The notes: generated by a model not told the origin, from the sequence alone. A stretch of DNA of 64,000 bases from Candidatus Cryosericum terrychapinii (GCF_003570925.1 NZ_QXIS01000030.1:1-64000); one strand, 5' to 3'; shown: positions 15,797 to 24,610, counted from the first letter of the stretch. Translations and numbers: made by a program.

Positions 15797-17194
15797 TCAA
15801 ACATCAGGATTGATGATTCGCTGCATGTTGACAGTGAAAGTGGTGCCTGCTCCCTCCGTACTCTCATAGGTGATGGCTCCATTGTGAAAGGACGCGATTT
15901 TCTGGGAAATGGGAAGGCCAAGGCCTGTGCCGTGTTCCTTGGTCGTGAAGAACGGGGTGAACATCTTGGGCCTGTCCTCATTCCTGATACCGACACCGAC
16001 ATCGCATACCTCGAGGATGACGCGATCCGCTTCGGTTTTTGCAGTGACGGTAACGGTTCCGCCGTTCTTGTCCTGCATCGACTGTATGGCGTTCTGCAGC
16101 AGGTTCATGAACATCTGCTCGGTCTGGCGCGCATCCCAGGTGACCATGACGTGTGGCACCTGGAGGTCGAGCGTCGCGTGGCCGTCCTCGAACTGCTGTG
16201 CCATGAGCTCTCCCATCGATTCGAAGAACCCGCGCAGGTCAAACTCGACCGGCTGCGGCGGCGCAGGGCGCCCGAAGGTGAGGAGGTCCTTGACCAGCAA
16301 TTCGAGACGGTCGGCTTCGTTGCGGATGGGGATGATGTACTTGGCTTCGGGACGCCCCTGCAACTTCTTCTCCAGAAGACTTGCATATCCCTTGATGCTT
16401 GTGAGCGGGTTGCGTACCTCGTGGGCGATGCCGGTCGTAAAGATGCCGAGCGTCTTGAGGGCCTCGGTCTGTTTCGCTTCTTCGATACTCCGCTTGAGTG
16501 AGTGTGCCAGGTCGGCGACAGCGCGCGAGATCTCTCCCAGCTCCCCTCCACCGCGTGGCACGCGCGTGTCCAGGTTGGTCTTGAGTCGGACGACGCTGCG
16601 GCGCAGAGACAGCAACCGTATCAGGAAGAAGGTCAGCAAGACTATTGTCGCTGCGCCGCTCAGCCCGATGGAGACAGTTGAAGTCTTGAAGGCCTCGAAA
16701 CGGACGCGCTGCAACGGAGCGAGGACCTGAGGCATGTCCCTGTCGACGACCAGATAGCCGATAGTTTGTGTGCCTGCCTTCAAGGGAAGAGCGACGGTCA
16801 GCCTAGGTAGTGGGTTGCGCGACCCGTCGGTCAGGTAGACGAGACTTGGTGTGAAGAGGTTGATCTGGTACCCGATGCTGATACTGGGGAAGTTGTCCTT
16901 AAAAACGTTAATGTAGTCATAATAGGGCTTGGAGAGGAAGATGCTCACCAACTCGTTCTGCTTGTTCTGGCTCAACTTGTCGAACTTATAGCTGTTGGAC
17001 AGTTCGCGGTACATTCGGTTCCAGCGGTCGACAGCCTGCGACCCTATAGCCTGGAGGGTCTCGTTTTCCTTCTTGATGAGCTCGTCCTGAAACTCAACAA
17101 TGAGGCGGTTGCTCAGAATCGCCATCGAGACGCCCACGATGAGCAGGGCAGTCACAATAATCTGGAAGGTCAGCGACTTGAAGACTCGACCCAA
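15797..17194 (-). CDS. Membrane sensor histidine kinase
   Basis: A 465-residue NtrB/ZraS-like kinase. Helices at about 9-27 and 172-195 enclose an extracytoplasmic sensor of about 145 residues. HAMP-like sequence follows, then the phosphoacceptor His258 in GIAHEVRNPL, and a full ATPase domain (LLQNAIQSM, DVGVGI, GTGLGLPI). It starts at TTG 17194 after GGGAGG. It is the first gene of the pair with the sigma-54 regulator and probably responds to an envelope or extracellular cue. It lies 25 bases downstream of the phosphofructokinase stop on the same strand, so read-through from the PFK operon is possible. Confidence 0.9.
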   Translation of the reverse strand: MGRVFKSLTFQIIVTALLIVGVSMAILSNRLIVEFQDELIKKENETLQAIGSQAVDRWNRMYRELSNSYKFDKLSQNKQNELVSIFLSKPYYDYINVFKDNFPSISIGYQINLFTPSLVYLTDGSRNPLPRLTVALPLKAGTQTIGYLVVDRDMPQVLAPLQRVRFEAFKTSTVSIGLSGAATIVLLTFFLIRLLSLRRSVVRLKTNLDTRVPRGGGELGEISRAVADLAHSLKRSIEEAKQTEALKTLGIFTTGIAHEVRNPLTSIKGYASLLEKKLQGRPEAKYIIPIRNEADRLELLVKDLLTFGRPAPPQPVEFDLRGFFESMGELMAQQFEDGHATLDLQVPHVMVTWDARQTEQMFMNLLQNAIQSMQDKNGGTVTVTAKTEADRVILEVCDVGVGIRNEDRPKMFTPFFTTKEHGTGLGLPISQKIASFHNGAITYESTEGAGTTFTVNMQRIINPDV

Positions 17195-17219
17195 TTGGTC
17201 CTCCCGGGATGAAGCAAGA

Positions 17220-18179
17220 CTAGATGGATACTCTCTTCAGTAGTTCCACAAGCTCTGGCTTGAGAAGGTTGCGCCGCGTGACTGCTTCGAGTGTTTCCTG
17301 AAGGACAATATGTCCGTCGCGTGTTCCTGCGACGACACCCGAGTGGCCTTCATTGAGGGCGACAACAGCCGCTTCGCCCGATGTGCTGGCCAGGATGCGG
17401 TCGAAACGTGTAGGGCTCCCTCCTCGCTGGACGTAGCCAAGGACGGTCGCCCTGCATTCCACCGGCAGGTTGGCGCTGATGTAATGAGACAGCTCTTCCG
17501 CATGTCCTGCGCCTTCTGCCATGACGATGATGTGGTGTTTCTTGTGTGCCATGACGTCGTCGTGCAGGCGTGTGATGAGTTTGGGTATGCTGAAGGGTAG
17601 TTCTGGGGTCAGAACGATGTCGGCGCCCGTCGCCAGAGCGGCTTCGAGTGCAATGGAGCCGTTGTCTCTGCCCATGACCTCGACGACGAACACGCGGTCG
17701 TGAGACTCCGCCACGTCGCGAATGCGGTCGATGGCATCAATGGCAATGTTGACGGCAGTGTCGAACCCGATGGTGTAGTCGAATCCATACAGATCATTGT
17801 CGATGGTCGACGCGACCCCGACGACGGGAACGCCCAACTGACCGAGCAGGTAACCACCAGTCTGTGAGCCATTGCCCCCAATGATGACCATGCCGTCCAG
17901 CCGGTTCTGCTGGACGACGAGGGCCGCCTGCTTGCGACCTTCCTCAGTTCGGAACAGTTCACTGCGGGCACTCTTGAGCATTGTGCCTCCGAGTTCCAGG
18001 ATGCCGGAGACGCTGCGTGCGTTGAGTTCTACCCATGTGTTGGATACCAGTCCGTCGTAGCCGCGCTCGAACCCGACAGCCTCGACTCCCATAGACGCCG
18101 CCGTGCGTGCAACTGCGCGGATGGCAGCGTTCATGCCGCTGGCATCGCCGCCGCTCGTCAGAAGTCCGATGCGTTTCAT
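17220..18179 (-). CDS. 6-phosphofructokinase (ATP-like, variant nucleotide site)
   Basis: A 319-residue PFK with the start set at MKRIGLLTSGG, five bases from the upstream PFK stop. Family blocks are TSGGDASGMN, GGNGS (101-105), TIDND (125-129) and GYVQRGGSP. In E. coli numbering, Gly104 is kept, which favours ATP over pyrophosphate. Asp103, a magnesium-contacting residue, is Asn here, and position 124, Gly in ATP enzymes and Lys in pyrophosphate enzymes, is Ser. The phosphoryl donor and the activity are therefore uncertain. It forms a two-gene operon with the pyrophosphate-type PFK just upstream. Confidence 0.85.
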   Translation of the reverse strand: MKRIGLLTSGGDASGMNAAIRAVARTAASMGVEAVGFERGYDGLVSNTWVELNARSVSGILELGGTMLKSARSELFRTEEGRKQAALVVQQNRLDGMVIIGGNGSQTGGYLLGQLGVPVVGVASTIDNDLYGFDYTIGFDTAVNIAIDAIDRIRDVAESHDRVFVVEVMGRDNGSIALEAALATGADIVLTPELPFSIPKLITRLHDDVMAHKKHHIIVMAEGAGHAEELSHYISANLPVECRATVLGYVQRGGSPTRFDRILASTSGEAAVVALNEGHSGVVAGTRDGHIVLQETLEAVTRRNLLKPELVELLKRVSI

Positions 18180-18181
18180 GA

Positions 18182-19201
18182 CTACTTTGAGAAGACCTTC
18201 AGGAGGTCGACCCACTCCTGAGGGACTGTCTTGAGCTTGCCGACAGCCTCGGTGAGCGGAATTGCGATCACTTCGGTGCCGCGGAGGGCTGCCATCTTGC
18301 CAAAGTCGCCGTCATGGACCATCTCGACGGCTTTCACACCGACGCGGGATCCCAGAATGCGGTCGAACAGAGTGGGGCTGCCTCCCCGCTGGATGTGCCC
18401 TATCGTGGCCGAACGCGTCGAGACCCCCGTCTTCTCCTCGAGGATCCTGGCCACTTCTGGCCCCACACCCCGGTTCTGCAGCAGCATGTGGCCAAAGTCG
18501 TCCAGTTTCTCGACGCTGGCCTGCGTCGTGACTTCTACTCCCTCGCTCACGACAATGAAGGCGTACTTCTTGCGCTTGTAGGCGGTCATGACCTGTCGCA
18601 CCATGACATCCCAGTCGACGGGGACCTCGGGGATGAGTGTGTAATCGGCTCCTGAGCCGATGCCGGTGTAGAGCGCAACCCATCCGGCGTGCCTGCCCAT
18701 GACTTCCAGGACGATGATGCGCCGATGGGACAGTGCAGTGTCCTTCAGCCTTCGCGAAGCGTCGAGGGCAACATTCACTGCCGTGTCGAATCCGAATGTG
18801 AAGTCCGTTCCTGACAGGTCATTGTCCATCGTCTTCGGAACGCCGACGACCTTGACGCCCAGCGCTGCAAGCTTGGTGGCTACACCCAGCGTATCGTCCC
18901 CGCCGATGGCGATGACGGCATCCAGACCCAGGGCCGCGATGTTGGTGATCGTCTGCTGGACAAGAGTGGTGTCCTTGAACGGGTTGGTCCTGGAGGTGCC
19001 CAGAATCGTGCCACCCCGGTCGATGATCTCGTCGACGCGGACCAGGTCAAGGGGCTCCGTCTCACAGGACAGCAGTCCTTGCCAGCCTTCAACGATACCG
19101 ACACACTCGTCTCCATAGTCGAGCGCTCTGAACACCGCACCGCGTATCGCCGGGTTGAGCCCGGAGCAATCCCCGCCACCTGTCAGGATTCCGATTTTCA
19201 T
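18182..19201 (-). CDS. Probable pyrophosphate-dependent phosphofructokinase
   Basis: A 339-residue PFK. It has GGDD (100-103) and PKTMDND (122-128): the Asp/Lys pair (positions 104 and 124 in E. coli numbering) that marks pyrophosphate-using enzymes. Other blocks are TGGGDCSGLN, GRHAGW and GHIQRGGSP. The start is set at MKIGIL because the longer reading frame overlaps the promoter -10 box at 19254-19259. Pyrophosphate-linked PFK is reversible and serves both glycolysis and gluconeogenesis, which fits PckG elsewhere in the window. First gene of an operon with the second PFK. Confidence 0.87.
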   Translation of the reverse strand: MKIGILTGGGDCSGLNPAIRGAVFRALDYGDECVGIVEGWQGLLSCETEPLDLVRVDEIIDRGGTILGTSRTNPFKDTTLVQQTITNIAALGLDAVIAIGGDDTLGVATKLAALGVKVVGVPKTMDNDLSGTDFTFGFDTAVNVALDASRRLKDTALSHRRIIVLEVMGRHAGWVALYTGIGSGADYTLIPEVPVDWDVMVRQVMTAYKRKKYAFIVVSEGVEVTTQASVEKLDDFGHMLLQNRGVGPEVARILEEKTGVSTRSATIGHIQRGGSPTLFDRILGSRVGVKAVEMVHDGDFGKMAALRGTEVIAIPLTEAVGKLKTVPQEWVDLLKVFSK

Positions 19202-19574
19202 CTGTAAGTCGACCCCCATTCGTACATACAAATAGTAGATGTAACGCGCCTCCATTGTAGGGTAGCGTCAGGATGAGTCAAGGCGACGTTGTGTAGTGCG
19301 AATCTCGTGGTCGATCGTCGGTCAAAGGGGCGTTCATGTCGGTTGGGGAGGTTGCCACGAATTGTAGATGGGTTGTTCTGGTCCTGCTCATAATTACCGC
19401 AGCAGGCTGCAGACCAGGGACCGTACGTACCTAGGTGTAGTGCATGTTGTCCCTTGATCCTAACTCAAAACTCAAGGCACAAAATGCATCCTTGCCTCTT
19501 TGTTCCTTACCAGCATAATGATATTGTCGATCATAACGTAAATTAGGCGTATTGACAGAAGAGGGTGAATTGCT
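19202..19574. other. Intergenic region, no gene seen
   Basis: This 373-base divergent spacer holds the PFK promoter near its left end and the ribosome site AGAGGGTGA of the flavodoxin-like gene at its right. I see no convincing ORF, RNA or repeat in between. The right half is more AT-rich and marks the edge of the foreign-looking patch. Confidence 0.6.
19254..19281 (-). promoter_or_regulatory. Promoter of the PFK operon
   Basis: TTGACT (19281-19276), 16 bases, TACAAT (19259-19254). The predicted start near 19247 gives a 46-base leader to the MKIG start and rules out longer N-termini. Confidence 0.7.
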
Positions 19575-20228
19575 ATGAAAGTAATCGCCGTCAACGGAAG
19601 TCCGAGAAAAACCTGGAATACCGCTACATTACTACAAAAAGCTCTTGATGGAGCCAGATCTGTGGGAGCGCAAACGGAATTCATCCATTTGTATGACTTG
19701 AATTTCAAGGGTTGTATCAGCTGTTTCACCTGTAAAAGGAAGGGCGCTGTGCATGCTGGGCGCTGTGCTATGCGGGATGACCTGACGAATGTCCTCGAAA
19801 GAATTCTGGGATGTGATGTTCTCCTGCTGGGTTCACCCATCTATTTCGGCAATATCACCGGAGAAATGGACTCTTTCTTAGAACGCCTGCTGTTTTCAAA
19901 TCTTTCTTATAACAGCACCAGTCATCGATCCGTTTTTCAAGGCAAGCTGTCTTCGGGTTTCATCTATACGATGAACGCTCCGGAGGAGTTCCTGAAACAA
20001 ACCAACTACCAAGAAGCGGTATTCCACCATTACAGAGATCTCCTGCAAAGATTATTCAACGGAACTTCAGAATTCTTGCTCTCCACCGATACCTATCAGT
20101 TTGTGGATTACTCCAAGTATGAAGCATCCAACTTCAACGAAAAACATAAGTCTCAAGTGAGAGCGGAACAATTCCCAATTGATAGTCAGAAAGCCTTTGA
20201 CATGGGTGTCAGGCTGGCAAGCATCTAA
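19575..20228 (+). CDS. Flavodoxin-fold NAD(P)H-dependent oxidoreductase
   Basis: A 217-residue flavoprotein with the FMN phosphate loop VNGSPRKTWNT (6-16) and a GCISCFTC cysteine cluster near residue 47, seen in the iron-sulfur-flavoprotein/NADPH-FMN reductase family. SPIYFGNITGEMDSFLER is the typical flavin-binding second block. Likely a cytoplasmic quinone or nitro-compound reductase; the substrate is unknown. Base composition and codon use are clearly more AT-rich than the surroundings (for example AAA, TTT, TCT codons), as in a recently acquired gene, perhaps from Firmicutes. The ATG follows AGAGGGTGA. Confidence 0.82.
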   Translation: MKVIAVNGSPRKTWNTATLLQKALDGARSVGAQTEFIHLYDLNFKGCISCFTCKRKGAVHAGRCAMRDDLTNVLERILGCDVLLLGSPIYFGNITGEMDSFLERLLFSNLSYNSTSHRSVFQGKLSSGFIYTMNAPEEFLKQTNYQEAVFHHYRDLLQRLFNGTSEFLLSTDTYQFVDYSKYEASNFNEKHKSQVRAEQFPIDSQKAFDMGVRLASI

Positions 20229-20255
20229 GACCTAGGTGAACAGGAGTTTTCACTA

Positions 20256-20285
20256 AATCCTGCAACCCGCCGAGGGTTGCGGATT
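20256..20285 (+). terminator. Hairpin terminator candidate
   Basis: AATCC-T-GCAACCC (20256-20268) pairs with GGGTTGCGGATT (20274-20285) as a 12-bp stem with one bulge. No T-run follows, so termination strength is uncertain. Confidence 0.5.
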
Positions 20286-20343
20286 GAACCTGTCATTTGA
20301 CCTATCTGCTCGCTTTTGTATAAGATTAAGACCGCGCGAGCGG

Positions 20344-20907
20344 TCACACGTAGGTTGGCCACTTCACCATTTTTCTCTTGAGGTTGATGGTTCTGCCGTC
20401 GACCACGAAGGTGCCGTCCCCGTTGTGATGGATCGTCCGGCGTTCCTTGCGCTCCGGATCAGTCCAGGCCTTGACTACTTCCAGGATGAAGAGATTGTAC
20501 TTGTCGACCAGGCTGTTGTCTGACACCCGGCATTCGAGATTGGCGAGACACTCGGCCACGAGTGGCGACTTCACCTTTTGGGCTGACACCGGCGTCAGAC
20601 CAAAGGCATCGAACTTGTCGACGTCATCACCCGAACAGTTGCCGATCTCGACCACTTTGGATGCGAGATCGACCGTGGGAACAGCGATCACGCATTCTCC
20701 GGTCGTGCATAGTGCCGTGAAACTGTGATCCCAAGGTCCGATGCTGCAGCCGATCAAAGGCACGCTGCCGTCCTCGCTGCCGTCCTGTATGATCATGTAA
20801 TAACTCATCGTCATGATGTTAGTGTTCCCTTTATACGCAGTCGTCACCAGTACGACCGGACCCGGTTCAAGGAAGCGGTATGCCTTAGATAAAGAAAGTT
20901 CGTTCAT
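20344..20907 (-). CDS. Flavin reductase family (FMN-binding split-barrel) protein
   Basis: A 187-residue protein of the flavin-reductase-like family. FLEPGPVVLVTT and MTMSYYMII at the N-terminus, then SPLVAECLANLECRV, are family landmarks; it probably binds FMN as a dimer. The start at MNELSL is preferred because AGAGAG is correctly spaced for it, whereas an ATG three codons upstream abuts that site. Convergent with the flavodoxin-like gene and divergent from the VOC gene. A weak promoter candidate, TTGTCT-16-TATTTC, lies at 20938-20965. Composition is intermediate. It may supply reduced flavin or act on a nearby substrate. Confidence 0.78.
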   Translation of the reverse strand: MNELSLSKAYRFLEPGPVVLVTTAYKGNTNIMTMSYYMIIQDGSEDGSVPLIGCSIGPWDHSFTALCTTGECVIAVPTVDLASKVVEIGNCSGDDVDKFDAFGLTPVSAQKVKSPLVAECLANLECRVSDNSLVDKYNLFILEVVKAWTDPERKERRTIHHNGDGTFVVDGRTINLKRKMVKWPTYV

Positions 20908-21073
20908 AATGACCATCTCTCTTTCGACCTCAGTTATGAAATAATCGTAACAGCGTAAGAGACAAATTACAATTTTGGGGACACACCTGGTTTTGTAACA
21001 TTTATAAATTGCATGCCAGGGGCTCCATGGTAGGATGCTTGTGGAACATTCGCAGTCCGGCAGAGGTGCCTAT

Positions 21074-21517
21074 ATGAAACCAGTTATTGACCATATTCAT
21101 GTTACTGTTGCTGATCTTGAACGCGCAGAGAGATTCTATGATAGGCTCCTGCCGTTGCTGGGATTTGATCTGGCGAACAAGGAACGCAACGCTGTTCCTG
21201 AACACGAATACGCCATCGTCGAATACCACCACAGTAGTTTTTCCTTCGGCATCGTCAGCCCACGGTCTGCATACACCAATGAAACGATAAGTAGAAGGAA
21301 GCCGGGTGCGCTCCATCACCTTGCATTCCATGCAGACTCGCGTGCGGAGGTAGACAGACTTTATCTGCAAGTAAAAGCCCTTGGTGCAGAGATCGTCCAT
21401 GAGCCGCGGTTGTATCCGGAGTATTGCAAGGATTACTACGCTTTCTTTTTCAAGGATTCCGAGGGCATCGAATATGAGATCGTGCGTTTTGATCGGGCAG
21501 ACTATTTTCCCCTGTAA
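21074..21517 (+). CDS. VOC/glyoxalase superfamily protein
   Basis: A 147-residue protein with the two beta-alpha-beta-beta-beta modules of the vicinal-oxygen-chelate fold. HIHVTVADLERAERFYD opens the first module, HHLAFHADSRAEVDRLY the second, and DSEGIEYEIV ends it. Potential metal ligands are His7, His79 and the C-terminal Glu. The start MKPVID has GCAGAGGTG before it. AT-leaning like the neighbouring flavodoxin-like gene, so probably part of the same acquired patch. Substrate unknown; lactoylglutathione-lyase-like or antibiotic-resistance-like roles are both possible. Confidence 0.78.
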   Translation: MKPVIDHIHVTVADLERAERFYDRLLPLLGFDLANKERNAVPEHEYAIVEYHHSSFSFGIVSPRSAYTNETISRRKPGALHHLAFHADSRAEVDRLYLQVKALGAEIVHEPRLYPEYCKDYYAFFFKDSEGIEYEIVRFDRADYFPL

Positions 21518-21590
21518 CATTAACTAGCGGAGCAGCAGCGATCTTGACACATGCCGGCGTCTGAAGACAAAGGGCGTAGCTGCTGTTAAT

Positions 21591-23039
21591 CTAGTACGCT
21601 AGGTAGGTTATCGTGATCGTTCTGGCTGTCTGGTTGTAGCCAACAGTGGCCCCCAGCGATTCTGCGACAAAGCGGACTGGAAGGAGCATACGTCCTGCGA
21701 CGATGAGCGGGACGACCTTCGTATTTGTATCGATAGGAGTGTCCAGACCATTGACAATGGCGGTTGCTTTGCCAAGGGTCAACTTGAGGGTGCTTATGCC
21801 TCCTGTTATGGTCGCGGTGCGCGCTGTTGCATCCCAGGCGACGGTGACGCCAAATGCTTCAGCGACAGCCCGCAGAGGCACCAGCGTTCTGTTGCCTGTA
21901 CCTAGGAGCGGGGCGGCATCCAGCGTTGTTGTCGTTGCACTTCCATCCCGCGGGGCCACGGTCATTCGCTTGTCGTTCAGGATAAGTGTCAGAGTAACGT
22001 CAAGCGAGGGAGTCATCACGGCGGCACGACGGAAGAGCTTATTGTCGTCAGTCCTCCAAGCATAGGCGGTCGCGTTGGATCCTGTTCCAACTGTCATATT
22101 CCATAACCATATGTTCTGCGCCGTCAGGCCCGTGAAGGCGGAAGCCCAGTGACCGCCGTTGTCGTCGGAGCGAACAATACCGGCTGCCGTCGCTGCATAC
22201 AGTGTGCGATCTCCTTTCGCGTCGACGGCTAGATGGAGAAGGATCGATTGACCCCAGATTCTTGTCCAGTGAGACCCCTGATCATCCGAGCGGAGGATCG
22301 AATAGTCTCCCGGTGGGGTCGACGTCCCTACGTAGATGGTAGCGGGCTTCACGGGGTCGACAACGATTTGTGCAACATATGTGGGGCCAGACGTGCTGAG
22401 CCGTTTCCAATGAGCACCCCGGTCCGTAGACCGCAGCACGCCCATCTGGTCTCCAGCATAGATTGTTGTTGGCGTTGTGGGGTCGACGGCCATCACGTCT
22501 GCCGATATGGCTGTCCAATGGGTACCGCTGTCGGTAGATCGCCAGAAGAGGGCTCCCTGTGTACTGAGCGTCATAGCGTACAGAACAGCGGGCGTCAATG
22601 AGTCAACGACAATGTCATTGATGTTCTTCCCCTGAAGGCTGCCCGAGCAGTTCGTCCAGTGTGCCCCTTGATCTGTGGAACGGAAGATGCCCTTGTCTGT
22701 CGCCGCGTACATTGTGTTTGGCTGTGTTGAGGCAGCGGCAATAAAGCCGACCTTCCCTCCTGTAAGGCCAACCGAGATATTCGTCCAGTTGAGGCCACCA
22801 TCATCAGAACGGAAGGCAGCAGCACTTGTCCCGCTCGAACCTCCGGCATACAGCCTATCCGAGTTCGTTGGATCGGCTGTCAACGTCGTCAAAGACGTGA
22901 CTGGAACTGTCGAAACCTGCTCCCAGTGGTCGGCAGGAGTAGCCTGTGCTGCCAGAGCAGTAGTGTTCGGCAATAGCAAAGCGCCGGCGAGTACGAAAAC
23001 CAAAACAACCTGCAAGACCCAAAGAATTTTATGTTGCAT
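21591..23039 (-). CDS. Secreted BNR-repeat beta-propeller with copper-amine-oxidase-like domain
   Basis: A 482-residue exported protein. The signal peptide ends at TALA-AQ (about residue 30). Residues about 40-330 carry at least six repeats of the type FRSDDGGLNW, FRSTDQGAHW, WRSTDSGTHW, a sortilin/BNR-like propeller. Residues about 365-480 hold the copper-amine-oxidase-N-like module (VPLRAVAEAFG, LPVRFVAESLGA), common in cell-surface proteins of anaerobes. The start MQHKIL has a perfect AGGAGG; a longer upstream frame lacks one. Likely surface-located binding protein; ligand unknown. Confidence 0.85.
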   Translation of the reverse strand: MQHKILWVLQVVLVFVLAGALLLPNTTALAAQATPADHWEQVSTVPVTSLTTLTADPTNSDRLYAGGSSGTSAAAFRSDDGGLNWTNISVGLTGGKVGFIAAASTQPNTMYAATDKGIFRSTDQGAHWTNCSGSLQGKNINDIVVDSLTPAVLYAMTLSTQGALFWRSTDSGTHWTAISADVMAVDPTTPTTIYAGDQMGVLRSTDRGAHWKRLSTSGPTYVAQIVVDPVKPATIYVGTSTPPGDYSILRSDDQGSHWTRIWGQSILLHLAVDAKGDRTLYAATAAGIVRSDDNGGHWASAFTGLTAQNIWLWNMTVGTGSNATAYAWRTDDNKLFRRAAVMTPSLDVTLTLILNDKRMTVAPRDGSATTTTLDAAPLLGTGNRTLVPLRAVAEAFGVTVAWDATARTATITGGISTLKLTLGKATAIVNGLDTPIDTNTKVVPLIVAGRMLLPVRFVAESLGATVGYNQTARTITITYLAY

Positions 23040-23353
23040 GTGTTCCGCCTCCTTCGTGTATCTCAACTCTTCTATATATTACAGGGAGTGTTTTAAGTCA
23101 AGTAAAGCAAGCATAAAGTGATGAAGACGGATGGCTTGGATACACCGTCTCCAACCACTTTGGTGCATGTGTCAGAGCTCTGATACATATACAACTCCTT
23201 TCCTCCGGGACTTGGCGAAGAGCCCCGGAGGTCTTCGTTTGCAGGAGTCATCGTGGTTTCCACGCCAAGGATGTGTATAGTAATATATATAATGTCAGGT
23301 GGACGTGATGAGCAAGCACCATGTCGGGGTCCGGGGCTCCGGCGAGGAGATGA
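23040..23353. other. Divergent intergenic region with palindrome and hairpin
   Basis: No gene seen. It contains the palindrome at 23167-23188, a hairpin at 23202-23231 (CCTCCGGG/CCCGGAGG) and a consensus -10, TATAAT, at 23288-23293 about 60 bases before the SdpI-like start. Confidence 0.5.
23167..23188. promoter_or_regulatory. Large palindrome, operator candidate
   Basis: ATGTGTCAGAG and CTCTGATACAT form an 11+11 palindrome without a loop and with one mismatched pair; the inner 12 bases TCAGAGCTCTGA are perfect. It lies between the divergent propeller and SdpI-like genes. Confidence 0.45.
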
Positions 23354-24046
23354 ATGCTGATGGAGAATGTTCTAGCAAGCCTTGGGCTGGCGCTGCTGTT
23401 TATAGTTCTTGGGGTTCCACTCATGCTGGGCAAGGTGAAGCGCAACAGCCTGTACGGCGCCCGGTTCCCTGCCACTATGGCGGACGACCGCGTCTGGGAC
23501 GTCGTGAATCGGAAGACGGGACTTATGTTTGTCGCGGGGGGAGCGGTGGCAGGGATCGTCGACCTGCTTGCGGTCGCCGGGGTCGTCACGCGGGATGTGG
23601 GGCAATACGTTGTAGGAGCTCTTGTCGTGTACATCCTCATCGCGAGTGTCTGGTTGTGGCGCTATTCCGAACGGGTCGCGCGGGACAGGGGCGTTACTGC
23701 GCGTGACATGGAGGTCGGCAGGACCACACCTCTCCTGGTCGCCATCGGCTGTTTTGCCGTCGCCGTCGCCGGGGTTCTGTCAGCATTCTCTACACCCAAC
23801 CCATGGCTTGGGTTTCGCGTGCCTGCGACGTTCGCCGATCCGGCTGTCTGGCATCAGGTCAACCTCAAGGCAGGCCTGACTCTTTCCGTTTTGTCCGGCG
23901 TCTTCGGGTTCATGTTCCTCGGCCTGCGCAGCATGACTGAGAGCGAGCGCAAGCGGCTGTTCTCGGGACTCTTCATCGGCTGGCTCGCCGCAATCCTCCT
24001 CGTGGCAGTCGCCGGCACCTTGTTTGCAAACAGCCTCGCACGCTGA
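23354..24046 (+). CDS. SdpI-like membrane protein with duplicated motif
   Basis: A 230-residue protein with about six membrane helices. The SdpI signature occurs twice: NSLYGARFPATMADDRVW near residue 31 and NPWLGFRVPATFADPAVW near 147. B. subtilis SdpI is the immunity protein and signal receptor for the SDP killing peptide, and most members carry a single motif. Two copies suggest internal duplication. The ATG follows GAGGAGAT. Two PH-like membrane proteins follow with 13- and 17-base gaps, forming one operon. Possible role in resistance to membrane-active peptides; unproven. Confidence 0.75.
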   Translation: MLMENVLASLGLALLFIVLGVPLMLGKVKRNSLYGARFPATMADDRVWDVVNRKTGLMFVAGGAVAGIVDLLAVAGVVTRDVGQYVVGALVVYILIASVWLWRYSERVARDRGVTARDMEVGRTTPLLVAIGCFAVAVAGVLSAFSTPNPWLGFRVPATFADPAVWHQVNLKAGLTLSVLSGVFGFMFLGLRSMTESERKRLFSGLFIGWLAAILLVAVAGTLFANSLAR

Positions 24047-24059
24047 GAAGGAGACTACT

Positions 24060-24593
24060 ATGCGCTTCGGGCTATCACTTAGTGGTGGTGCTGCGGTTGT
24101 GGCGGCATTTTCCATTGGCTTGCCGCTCCTCATCTGCCTCGCGACAGTATTCAGCCTGAGAAGCATCCCGCGGTCCCAGCGTATCGCCGTGACCACGTTT
24201 GTCGCCTGCGTCACCTTGTCCGTCGGTGCTCTCGGTGCGTTCTTCCTGGTCGGTGAACTCCGTACGGGAGTCGTCGTCGGTGACCAGATGGTCGTCGAGA
24301 CCCCTCCGTTTGCCTCGGTCAGTGTCGAGCGGGCCAACATCCTTCGGGCCTATATTGTAGCCGATCGGGCGCAGGAACCGGACTTGGCCATTGCCATCAG
24401 AACAAACGGCACGGCCGTCGGTTCGTATCTCGTGGGGAACTTCAGACTCGAGGACGGGCGCTCTGCTGTCCTGATGCTGTCTGGACCAGCATGTGTTGTG
24501 ATCGAGCTTAAAGACAGGGTCCTGATGCTGGCTCCTGACGACCTTGACGGGTTTGTCCGGGCATTGCGGGCATGGGGAGTCCTGGCGCTGTGA
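24060..24593 (+). CDS. PH-like domain membrane protein
   Basis: A 177-residue protein. Two N-terminal helices (about 12-35 and 45-70) are followed by an extracytoplasmic or cytoplasmic beta-rich domain (about 75-177) resembling the bacterial PH fold, ending LMLAPDDLDGFVRAL. The start MRFGLS has AAGGAGA ahead of it. It sits between the SdpI-like gene and a second PH-like protein of the same length. Bacterial PH proteins are often near SdpI or membrane-stress genes. Precise function unknown. Confidence 0.6.
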   Translation: MRFGLSLSGGAAVVAAFSIGLPLLICLATVFSLRSIPRSQRIAVTTFVACVTLSVGALGAFFLVGELRTGVVVGDQMVVETPPFASVSVERANILRAYIVADRAQEPDLAIAIRTNGTAVGSYLVGNFRLEDGRSAVLMLSGPACVVIELKDRVLMLAPDDLDGFVRALRAWGVLAL

Positions 24594-24610
24594 CCGGGGA
24601 GGAGACAGGC

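Noticed and set aside
19202-19255. N-terminal extension of the pyrophosphate-type PFK
   Set aside because: It would begin inside the promoter -10 box and precedes the universal MKIGILTGGG start.
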